Shown piece after piece: positions 27,201-34,716 of a stretch of 64,000 bases of DNA (positions within the stretch are counted from its first letter, which is position 1; each line of letters starts with the position of its first letter). The DNA is taken from contig NZ_CP134197.1 in assembly GCF_031585635.1 (NCBI RefSeq), positions 248,001 to 312,000 of the forward strand, written 5' to 3'. Under the pieces are notes generated by a model. It saw only the letters and a list, made by a program, of their open reading frames with translations, was not told the origin of the DNA and searched no databases. The DNA comes from Paraburkholderia sp. FT54. GTDB taxonomy: Bacteria; Pseudomonadota; Gammaproteobacteria; Burkholderiales; Burkholderiaceae. Position numbers and translations under genes: made by a program.

Positions 27201-28064
27201 ATCGTGCGACAGGGTGTTGCTGCGATGCGCGCAGAAATTGACGCGCACCAGCATGAACTCGCGCTCGTCCTGCCGCCGCAGATTCTGGCAGTCGAGGGCG
27301 ACGCGACCCGGCTCGAACAGATCGTGACCAATCTGCTCGGCAATGCTGTCAAGTACACGCCCGCACACGGCCGTATTGAAGTTTCGCTCGTACGCGACGG
27401 TGATGAGGCCGTGCTGACAGTCACCGACAACGGGATCGGCATGGCCGCGGATTTCCTGCCGACCATCTTCACCATCTTCGTCCAGGCAGAGCGCTCGCTG
27501 GACCGCGCGTCAGGCGGATTGGGGCTGGGTCTTGCCCTCGTGCACAAGCTGGTCGATCTGCATCAAGGCACCGTGCGGGCCTCGAGCGATGGTGTTGGCT
27601 GGGGAAGTACGTTCGTTGTACGGTTTCCCGCGCCATCGCATGTAAGCGCTTCGCAACCGTCAATTCAGGACACGACAGGCGACGCGCCTGTTGTCGCTGC
27701 ACGAAGAATTCTTGTTGTGGACGACAACACCGATGCCGCCGAAAGCATGGCGATGGTATTGAAGCTTGAGGGGCACGAGGTAAAGGTCGCTGGCGACGGC
27801 CCATCCGCTTTACAGTGTGCGACGGATTTTCACCCGGACGTCGTCCTGCTCGACATCGGACTGCCTGGCATCGATGGCTACGAAATCGGCCGCCTGCTAC
27901 GCGCCAAGCAGGGCTTCGCCGATACGTTGCTGATTGCGGTCAGCGGCTACGCTGGGCAGGAGCATCGCGAGCGCGCAAACAAGGCGGGTTTCGACCACTT
28001 CCTAGTGAAGCCGGCCGACCTCGACCGCCTGAGGCCGTTGATCGCGTCAAGCCACTCTGGCTGA
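24282..28064 (+). CDS. CheB-CheR-PAS hybrid histidine kinase with C-terminal receiver
   Basis: 1260 residues. Order: CheB methylesterase domain from about residue 16 (GIGASAGGLEA, VVQHLDPSRHS, VLSGSGSDGA); CheR N-terminal and SAM-binding methyltransferase domains (WVPGCASGEEVYS about 316); a long coiled coil rich in EEL-SSNEE heptads (about 700-770); PAS (770-870); HisKA with His in LAHELRNPLAA (about 905); HATPase (1000-1120); and a receiver with Asp in VVLLDIGLPG (about 1190). The frame is open to 24063, but GTG 24282 with AGGAG five bases before gives MTYSATAANE and is preferred. No transmembrane segment. Such fusions are thought to couple methyl-modification chemistry to kinase signalling; the input is unknown. 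Confidence 0.88.
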   Translation: MTYSATAANEATSPTFPLVGIGASAGGLEAISELMADIPAASGMAFLVVQHLDPSRHSLLPEILAKRVSMPVIEAVEGMDVEADHLYVIPANTSMSVVERRIRLRPRDEVLGPPMPIDDLLDSLAKDQGPNAIGVVLSGSGSDGALGLQAIQREGGITFAQDETSAHFNSMPHAAISLGCVDRVLAPRDIAREIIGIGRHPYLRSVPAAPSGASVEPAETSLRTIFRLLRNACNIDFSRYKNGTVQRRLARRMALHQVTSVAGYVTVLESDPAETLALGRDLLIQVTEFFRDPETFKVLTQTVFPRITAGNEFAGPLRIWVPGCASGEEVYSIAISLMEYLGERAATTAVQIFGTDISAEVLETARTGRYIENIARNVSPERLERFFVRDGDHYCVDKPVRDLCTFSRHDVLSDPPFSRMDLVSCRNLLIYLSAQAQRSVMPLFHYALKAEGVLMLGPSETVGAFSELFGVIENRSSKLYSKKPRLGAPTEVRLRSARVAPLAVRAGSARESQSEPREASSLQAEVDRITLARYAPSSVLCDDDLNIVEYRGDTSGYLVNPNGPPTSNLQRLVRPEVFLAVSEAIRQVRQDGVVVRKTGLRTPGMNGPQATSVEVHPVQIAGIEGRWFLIYFESGTQHPGGPGADRQETLKAILLQTVRQRLGRTVTAKGADPRDEEIARLNAELGAMRTQLRTMLEEHESAREELKSSEEELLSSNEEFQSTNEELETAKEELQSLNEELSTTNDELRYRNHELRLLHDEVAHARDYADAIIDTIAEPLLVLESDLRVTRANGAFYRTFQTAPEDTIGSLLYVLGNGQWDIPKLRELLERLLPDRNVVRDFEITHDFPDIGVRTMRLNAARVAGRPNERILLTIEDITEHQLAVERLEVADHQKDDFLAMLAHELRNPLAAIYNAIEVWGRENVDPQTQRQARALARRQLGHEIGLVDDLLDVSRITRGIIKLNLGPVDLAEIVRQGVAAMRAEIDAHQHELALVLPPQILAVEGDATRLEQIVTNLLGNAVKYTPAHGRIEVSLVRDGDEAVLTVTDNGIGMAADFLPTIFTIFVQAERSLDRASGGLGLGLALVHKLVDLHQGTVRASSDGVGWGSTFVVRFPAPSHVSASQPSIQDTTGDAPVVAARRILVVDDNTDAAESMAMVLKLEGHEVKVAGDGPSALQCATDFHPDVVLLDIGLPGIDGYEIGRLLRAKQGFADTLLIAVSGYAGQEHRERANKAGFDHFLVKPADLDRLRPLIASSHSG

Positions 28065-28564
28065 CTTTAGTGCGCTCAAGGTCCGTTTATCGAAGGTCAT
28101 ACTGAAGTATTCGTGCTGAACGCACGCAACGGTAGATGCATGCGCGTCCTTTCGAGCGACGATTTCAGGAGGCGAGACGTCGGCGAACGACCGCTGTCAA
28201 GGCGAATTCAGCCGTTTGGATGGCCGAATTCAAGCGTATGCGAACGACAACTTATGGCCGAACACGGTCCGATGCTGGAATCAGCGAAGGAAACGCCGAC
28301 GAGCCAGCCGCGTCAGACTGAACTCGACCCTTCCCGGCCGCTCAAGCCCGCGAAAGGGAATTGGCGGCTTCCAGGGTAAAAGCGTAGATTGTCGATCATG
28401 ACGACCCCGTGCGACAACTATCATGGCCGATCCGTGGTCAGCCACATTAAGGTCGCCGCGCAGCACACGGAGCCTCTTGGTGGACCTGCCCGCTCGTCAC
28501 TTCAGGTCCGAGTTCGGGAATAGATCCGACCCCGTTGCTGCTCAGCCTGATATTAGGAGAAGGC
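28065..28564. other. Intergenic region, no gene seen
   Basis: 500 bp. Three overlapping plus-strand frames of 61-88 codons are open here, but none has a good start site or recognisable sequence. Confidence 0.35.
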
Positions 28565-29302
28565 ATGCGTATCTACTTCCAGAGCACATCGATCCCGACA
28601 CGGGCCGCCGATCGGCTCAAATACCGCCTTTCGCTAAAGGAATCCCAAGCGCGACAGGTGACTTCCGAGGTCTTCGGCTATAAAGACTGGGCCGACCTCC
28701 ACAGCAAGCTGGGCACCGAAGTAGCCTCCGCGCTCGATGAGGCATGCGACGGCGCGACAGTAACCGAGAGGCGCGTATATCAGGCGTCGCAACTGGCCGC
28801 ATCGTCAGTTGATCTTCACGGTGAATCCGCGGACGACTTTGTCCGATGGTGGCGACCATCGGCCGCCCATGCGCAAGAAGAGTACGGGGACCAGACACAA
28901 ACGCCGTTCGCAGGCTCAAAGGCTGATCTGAGTTTCCAGGACGCGCTGAGCACGCTGGCACACGCCACCCACGATCCCGTTGGCCACTTCGAACTAGCGC
29001 TCATCGCTGGTATACACGGAACGAAAAACGAGAACTCGTTGAGATTTGTAGAATCGCTTGCTGATGAGTTGCTAAGCGGCAACCGAACCCGAGAGCCGGA
29101 AGTGGCTCGTCACCTCCTCGAGGCTTTGGCGGCGCGAGGGCTGCCCCGGTCGATGCTTAACCTCGCGACGAGTTTGACGCTGGGCGACGGTGGCCCAAAG
29201 GACGAAAACAGAGCCGCTGATCTGCTCAAGCAGCTGGTTGAATCTGCTTCAACTCCCAATGAGCTAAAGCGGATTGCCGAATCGCGCCTCGGCAACGCCT
29301 AA
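28565..29302 (+). CDS. Hypothetical protein with N-terminal glyoxalase-related motif and Sel1-like end
   Basis: 245 residues, ATG 28565 with AGGAGA upstream. The N terminus (AADRLKYRL-x-LKESQARQVTSEVFGYKDWADLH) resembles the short helical domain often fused in proteobacterial proteins and named glyoxalase-related. The C-terminal ARGLPRSMLNLATSLTLGDGGPKDENRAADLLKQL looks like Sel1-type helical repeats used in protein contacts. No signal peptide. Function unknown. Confidence 0.65.
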   Translation: MRIYFQSTSIPTRAADRLKYRLSLKESQARQVTSEVFGYKDWADLHSKLGTEVASALDEACDGATVTERRVYQASQLAASSVDLHGESADDFVRWWRPSAAHAQEEYGDQTQTPFAGSKADLSFQDALSTLAHATHDPVGHFELALIAGIHGTKNENSLRFVESLADELLSGNRTREPEVARHLLEALAARGLPRSMLNLATSLTLGDGGPKDENRAADLLKQLVESASTPNELKRIAESRLGNA

Positions 29303-29779
29303 GTATCAGGCACCCCGCGGGAACCCAGTACGTCACATGATCGTCGCCGACGTGAGCGTTCATCGTCGCGGACTGGAGTGGCCGTTTTTTGGCGCGGAGC
29401 AGACCTCTGAGCGTCCGGGCGACGATAGGAGCGAATGGCTCTTCGTGGCCGGCAGTACACATTCACCCAACCTGCCGGAAAGCTGCCATTGATGACTCCA
29501 GCGTCCGCTCGGGAGAGCGTTCGCCGAACTGGCGCTTGCGGCCAACAGCTGCCATTTGCGTAAGTCAAAACCTTGTCGTTCCAATGGCCGCTTCACCCCT
29601 CAAAAGCAGCCATCTTGAACTGGATATGTTGAACGGCTGAGTTGAGTCGATTCGCACCGCTCAGCCTATTTTCAAAAAGTCTTTCTGAATTGCACATGAC
29701 GTCATCGCGTCGATCCCGTTTGGCCGGCTCTGTCAACTTATCGAGACTGAGGCGGAAAGACGGCAGGAAAAAGCGTCCC
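29303..29779. other. Intergenic region, no gene seen
   Basis: 477 bp between the Sel1-like gene and the IS6 relic; no supported gene. Confidence 0.35.
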
Positions 29780-30094
29780 TCAGAACGCGTAGGATGGATT
29801 TTGGGTGACTTTGGTGAGTTCGCACCAGGCAACGAATCGCGCCGCGAGCTGTTTGCGATAGAGTGAAGCGCGCAGCAGATGCCGCTTGAGCGCGAAGTGT
29901 TGCCTGATCGGCCCGAAGCACGAGAGAAATTTCTGTGTGCGTTTCGGGTCGCGAAAGCCGTGCATGCGACGCTCGCGTTCGCGCGTTGGTTGGTGGCTGT
30001 TCTCTGCGCGGTTGTTCAGTCGCGCGGCCGCTTTGACGAACACGTGCTTCACGTTCGCAAGTTCCGGGATCTCCGCTTTTGCCGCCGGAATTGG
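29780..30094 (-). pseudogene. IS6-family transposase, C-terminal part (split by IS1111-type element)
   Basis: Reads AKAEIPELANVKHVFVK, then LNNRAENSHQPTRERERRM and RFVAWCELTKV, the typical IS6-family C terminus with the catalytic Glu in NRAENSH. The N-terminal part is at 31563-32000 on the same strand; both halves meet the ends of the element at 30095-31562. Confidence 0.85.
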
Positions 30095-31562
30095 TAAGGA
30101 GCTCCCGTCCCTGTGGCGCCTGCGCCTCCTGGTGCCATCATGATAGCCGTTGCTCATCTGTGGAAGGGGAAAGTCATGAACGCGATTACCCGTGTTGGTG
30201 TTGATCTTGCCAAAAATGTCATGCAGATCCACGCGGTCGATGCTGGTGAACATGTTGTGGTACGGAAGGCCATTGCGCGTGAGAATTTCATGAGCTGGTT
30301 TGCCAACCTTGCCCCCTGTCTGGTGGCGATGGAGGCGTGCAGCGCTGCGCACTATTGGGCGCGCAAGCTCCGCGGTGTCGGGCACGACGCGCGGCTGATT
30401 CCCCCGCAATTTGCGGTGCCTTACCGCAAAGGTGGCGCTGGCGTCAAAAATGACGCCCTCGATGCTGAAGCGATCTGCGAGGCAGCCAGCCGCCCACACA
30501 TGCGTTTCGTGCCGGTCAAGTCAGCCGCGCAGCAAAGCGTGCTGGTCCTTCACCGCATGCGCACCGGTTTCGTGGAGGAACGCACGGCGCTCGTGAATCG
30601 CTTGCGAGGCCTGCTAGCCGAGTTCGGCGTCTTCCTGCCGCAAGGCATCGGTCGGTTCCGAAGCCATTTCGTTGACCGTGTTGAGGATGGCAATAACGAA
30701 CTCGCCGGTCCGGCCCGTCAGGCGCTGATGCATGGCTGGGCCCAATGGCAGGCGCTGGATGAGCAAATCGGTTGGCTAGACCGGCAGATCACCGAACACG
30801 CCAGTCACGATCCACAGACGCAGCGCTGTATGGCCATATGTGGCGTGGGCCGAATCACCGCATCTGCCGTCGTAGCGACCGTGGTCAACGCCCGTCAGTT
30901 CAGAAACGGCCGGCAGATGGCCGCCTGGATCGGCCTCGTTCCCAAACAGAACAGCAGCGGCGGCAAACAGCGGCTCGGCCGGATCACCAAACAGGGCAGC
31001 GACTATCTGCGCACGCTCCTGTTCCAGGGCGCCCGATCGGCCATTCTCACAGCGCACTGACGCGATGACCGGCTCTCGCGCTGGATCGTCCAGCTGCATG
31101 CGCGTATTGGCTACTATAAGACGCTGGTCGCGGTTGCCAACAAGCACGCTCGCATCCTCTGGGCCGTATTGGCCAGGGACGAACGCTTCGATCCATCCCA
31201 TGCGCCCGCCCGCAATGCAATGGCGGCGCACGCATGAACTACAGAACAGAAAGTGCAATGCCACCATGAATTGACTTCCAGGCGCAGCACGAATCACGCA
31301 GGGATAGCGACAGGTCAGACCGACAGCGGGCGAACTCGAGCAGCTATCAGGCGCTACAGTTCTTGTATTCGCCGTCGCCGGAATGGAGTCCCGCTGTGCG
31401 GTTACTATCCGGGCCCGGGCGCAGCAATCACAGCGCCCAAACAGGCCGTTTATAGGTTTGCAGTCTGCCTCGTCTGCCCTCATGCTTCCGTGCACGCGCT
31501 GACAACACAGGATTCGACGCATGCCGTATTAAACCCAGCTTGCAAGAAACGGAAGCTCCTTA
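30095..31562 (+). mobile_element. IS1111-type element (IS110 family) inserted in an IS6 relic
   Basis: About 1.47 kb. Ends are marked by an imperfect inverted repeat, TAAGGAGCTCCCGT at 30095-30108 and the reverse complement of TAAGGAGCTTCCGT at 31549-31562. Inverted repeats near the ends distinguish the IS1111 subgroup within IS110. The exact boundaries may differ by a few bases because the IS6 target is known only by translation. Confidence 0.75.
30176..31237 (+). pseudogene. IS110/IS1111-family DEDD transposase with in-frame stop
   Basis: The 294-residue first part has the RuvC-like acidic residues: Asp in VGVDLAKN, Glu in VAMEACSAAHYW, and the D-x-x-D in KNDALDAEAI. The C-terminal domain has GVGRITASAVVA and the SSGGKQRLGRITKQG motif with the conserved Ser region. 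A TGA at 31058-31060 interrupts the frame after ILTAH; beyond it the same frame continues to 31237 (DDRLSRWIVQLHARIGYYKTLVAVANK is the normal family tail). One base change would restore it. Confidence 0.85.
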
Positions 31563-32000
31563 TAGATAGCTGCGCAACTGATCGGTGACGATCTTACGCG
31601 GTACCGGGTTCGAGCGCAGCACACGCTCGAAGAAACGTTTGGCCGGGGCTTTGTCGCGCCGCTTTTGTAGCAAGATGTCGAGTTCGGCGCCATGCTCGTC
31701 GACCGCACGCCACAGCAGGTGCGGTTCGCCACGCAGCGTGACGAACATCTCGTCGAGGTGCCATGTGCTACCCGGCTTGCATCGCGCAGCTTTGAGCTGG
31801 TCAGCGAAGCCCTTGCCAAACTTATCGCACCAGCATCGGATTGTCTCGTATGTCACGGTCACCCCGCGCTCGAAGAGCAGTTCCTCGATGTCGCGCAAGC
31901 TCAACTGAAAGCGGAAGTCATATTAATACCAGCGCACAGCGCAACTGATGACCTCGGCTGGGAAACGGTGACCGTGATAGAGCAATTTCGATTTCTTCAT
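31563..32000 (-). pseudogene. IS6-family transposase, N-terminal part
   Basis: Starts MKKSKLLYHGHRFPAEVIS at 32000 and contains LSLRDIEELLFERGVTV, the first Asp in WHLDEMFVTLRG and the second in KIVTDQLRSYL, where it stops at the inserted element. An in-frame TAA lies at 31923-31925 (about codon 26), apparently from a 9-base insertion, so the copy was dead independently of the IS1111-type insertion. Confidence 0.85.
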
Positions 32001-32987
32001 CACGCCATCTTACGTGACCGGGCCAGCAACCTGACAACGCCGACCATCTCGTTTCCGGCCGCATTCGAGGCGTTCATCGCCGATGTCTATGCTTGAAGGG
32101 GCAGTTTCCTGGGATAGCTCGCTGGGTGTCAGTTGAACAATTGAATATAATCCACATCCATTGACATGTTCAACATGACTGCATGTTCTGATCGAATCAG
32201 AGCGACAATTGATAAAGATAACTGATGATTTGTGGAATCGCACACGGGAAAGCACGAGACGAAGCTCGTCTGTGATATGCGAAGTTATACCGATGGCGCG
32301 GACAAGCGACATCGCGGCGCCGGTGACGGGGCGCAGGTTCTGGGTGGGTGTTCAGCTACGGCAGTAGTGCCGCAGATTGTTCGTCGTATAGGCGAGGCCC
32401 TTTAACTTGTAGTCCACGTCACTGGTGCGTTCGAAACGCAGCAGTAGACGGCGGGACTTGTCTTCCCAGGCAAAGACGCGTTCGATCGTTGTGAAGCGCT
32501 TCTCGAAGGTCGCCGGACTTGATAACCCACCGATGTACGCTCGAATGGTCAAACCTCAAAGCCGCGCTCAGCCATCATCTCTTCTAGATTGCGAAGGCTT
32601 GGCGAAGAGCCCAAAGGGTCAGATCCTAAGCGATTTCGATGCGCATAAAACAGACTTTATGGAGCTGCCATTGACTGAATTCGGTAAAGCTACTATGCGT
32701 CGCGCCAGACGACGATCTCGGTTAGAGAGCATCGGAATCCTGAACGTCCCGTCGCCGTTTTGAAACCTGGGCCGTACCACGCCGGGTATCAGAGTGTCAC
32801 TACCAATATGACTTCAGCGGGTTGCCAAGTTGACTTTTTTGTCATGGACGCTCCGACCTCAAGAGGAGGTTTGACTTCGGATATTCGGATGCAAGAAGCT
32901 TTTGCGGGCTTTAACTTCCATTGCCCATGAACGCGGTCAACTCCCTCTTCGCGGTCGGCAGATGCGTACGTAACGGACTCTGGCATC
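32001..32987. other. Intergenic region with transposase debris
   Basis: Nearly 1 kb between the IS6 relic and the metal-efflux genes. Only the transposase fragment at 32352-32552 is recognisable. Confidence 0.4.
32352..32552 (-). pseudogene. Transposase C-terminal fragment
   Basis: Residues FTTIERVFAWEDKSRRLLLRFER and LKGLAYTTNNLRHYCR match the shared end of IS4/IS5-like transposases (ER-x-FAWEDKF-x-RLLLRFE-x...LAY-x-x-INLRHFC). The N-terminal catalytic part is missing. The exact IS family was not settled. Confidence 0.55.
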
Positions 32988-33194
32988 TCACATCTTGGAC
33001 GCGTGCACGGTCCGCGGAAACAGGCAGAGGGGCGATTTCACATGCATGTTCTGATTGCGGCAGGGGACGCCCGCGTAGTCGACTACGGTGCCGTCCGAAG
33101 GCTGTCGGTTTGAGGTGAAATTGCACGATTGCGACTGCGTCGCGCAGCCGGTCAGCATGACCACGAACGCAAATATTGTACAGAGTCGTTTCAT
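32988..33194 (-). CDS. Small Cys-rich putative lipoprotein in the metal-efflux operon
   Basis: 68 residues from ATG 33194. The signal MKRLCTIFAFVVMLTGC ends in a lipobox. The mature peptide carries further cysteines (SQSCNFT, GVPCRN, SPLCLF) and a His/Met pair (NMHVKS), suggesting disulfide or metal binding. It starts eight bases after the stop of the outer-membrane factor gene on the same strand, so it is probably the last gene of the efflux operon. No family is recognised; the ribosome site is weak. Confidence 0.55.
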   Translation of the reverse strand: MKRLCTIFAFVVMLTGCATQSQSCNFTSNRQPSDGTVVDYAGVPCRNQNMHVKSPLCLFPRTVHASKM

Positions 33195-33202
33195 GAACTG
33201 AT

Positions 33203-34699
33203 TTATCGTGATTCGTTTGACGCGAACGTCGAGCCAAGCGAATCGGACCGATTCCACCAGCCACCGCCCACGGCCTGGAACAAGGCTGCCGTATCCGCCA
33301 GTCTGGCCGCCCTTGCCTGTATCGACGCAATGCGTGCCATTTGCCAGGTCTGCTGCGCGGTCAGCACTGACAGATAGGACGCTTCGCCTGAGCGCAGTTT
33401 TTCACGTTGGATAGCCACGCTGCGCAAGGCAGCCTGCTCCGCATTGACGGCCGCCTGCAACGTCTTCGCGTCCGCCTGCACGCTCTGCAATACATCGGCG
33501 ACGTTCTGAAATGCGTTGATCACCGTCGAGCGGTATTGGGCGCTGGCCTGATCGAATGCCGCCTGCGCCGCGCGCTGGCGATGCAGCAGCGCTCCACCCT
33601 GGAAGATCGGCTGGGCGACCTTCCCGACAATCGTGAAGAACTGGTTGTATGGCGTAAATGCGTTCGCAATGGCACTGGGCGAAGTTCCCAAGGCGGCTGT
33701 CAACGATATTTGCGGCAACCGGTTGGCGATTGCGACACCCACCTGCGCGCTGGCAGCATGCAATGCCGCAGACGCAGCAAGAATGTCGGGCCGGCGCTCC
33801 ACGAGGGTCGATGGCAGGCTGACGGGAAGATCATCAGGCAGGTGTAACGAAGACAGCTCGAAATCGGCCGCGACATCCTCGTTCGGAAAGCCGCCCATGA
33901 GTGCGATCAACGCGTCACGCTGCAGCGCCAATTGTTTCTCGAGCGGTGGTATCGCGATCTGCGACTGCGCAAGCACGGCTTGCTGTTGCACGACGTCGGC
34001 CTCGGCAACTTCACCGAGCAAGCTTTCACGCCGAAGGATGTCGAGCAGGTCGACATTGGCCTGGATCACCTCCTGCTGCGCAGCGATTTGCCCGCGCAGC
34101 GAAGCAACGTTGAACGCTGCAAGCGCGAGATTGCTGCTTAAGGTCAGATAAGCCGCTTCCAGTTCGAAACGCTGATTGTCGGCTTGCGCGGCTGTCGATT
34201 CGATCATGCGGCGATTCAGGCCGAATGCATCAAGCGAATACGAAACGGTCAGCTCGCCCGTGTAGAGCGAGTAAATGCGCTGGTTGTTCGCGGCGACGGG
34301 AGCAAGGCTCGCCGTGGACGTTGCGTTTCTGCTGCCCGAGGCGTCGACGCCGATGCTCGGAAAGAGTGTCCCCCTCTGGCTCAGCACGTTCTCACGGGCC
34401 ACGGCAAGCGCGGACTGTGCGGCAGCGATCGTTGGGCTGGCCTTGAACGCGCGGTCGATCATCGCGTTGAGGTCGGGCGACTGGAACAGCGTCCACCATT
34501 GGCCCGGGATATCGCCGCCAACAGTGAACTGCTGCGCTCCTCCCACTGCGCCGGGGGCCGCTGCGGTCTTCGGCGGCAGCGGAGCATGCGTGTAACCCGC
34601 GCCGCTCGGGGCGGCCGGCTGCCTGAAGTCGGGACCTACCGCGCAGGCCGCCAGCAGGAGCGGCAGCAATAGGGCGGATGAACGTTTTAGGGCAATCAC
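33203..34699 (-). CDS. RND efflux outer-membrane factor (NodT/OprM family lipoprotein)
   Basis: 498 residues. Signal and lipobox MIALKRSSALLLPLLLAAC, followed by AVGPDFRQP, the usual mature start. Two repeats of the TolC-like helical barrel are seen (PTIAAAQSALAVARENVLSQRG... and SAQVGVAIANRLPQISL...). GTG 34699 is preferred since GGAGGG sits about ten bases before it; ATG 34717, which overlaps the pump stop codon (TAATG), is the alternative. It forms the outer channel for the HME pump upstream. Confidence 0.9.
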   Translation of the reverse strand: MIALKRSSALLLPLLLAACAVGPDFRQPAAPSGAGYTHAPLPPKTAAAPGAVGGAQQFTVGGDIPGQWWTLFQSPDLNAMIDRAFKASPTIAAAQSALAVARENVLSQRGTLFPSIGVDASGSRNATSTASLAPVAANNQRIYSLYTGELTVSYSLDAFGLNRRMIESTAAQADNQRFELEAAYLTLSSNLALAAFNVASLRGQIAAQQEVIQANVDLLDILRRESLLGEVAEADVVQQQAVLAQSQIAIPPLEKQLALQRDALIALMGGFPNEDVAADFELSSLHLPDDLPVSLPSTLVERRPDILAASAALHAASAQVGVAIANRLPQISLTAALGTSPSAIANAFTPYNQFFTIVGKVAQPIFQGGALLHRQRAAQAAFDQASAQYRSTVINAFQNVADVLQSVQADAKTLQAAVNAEQAALRSVAIQREKLRSGEASYLSVLTAQQTWQMARIASIQARAARLADTAALFQAVGGGWWNRSDSLGSTFASNESR

Positions 34700-34716
34700 G
34701 GTAGAGCATCCCTCCA

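Noticed and set aside
29780..30499. 239-codon minus-strand frame as one gene
   Set aside because: Only the part below 30095 is a transposase relic; the rest is antisense to the inserted IS1111-type transposase.
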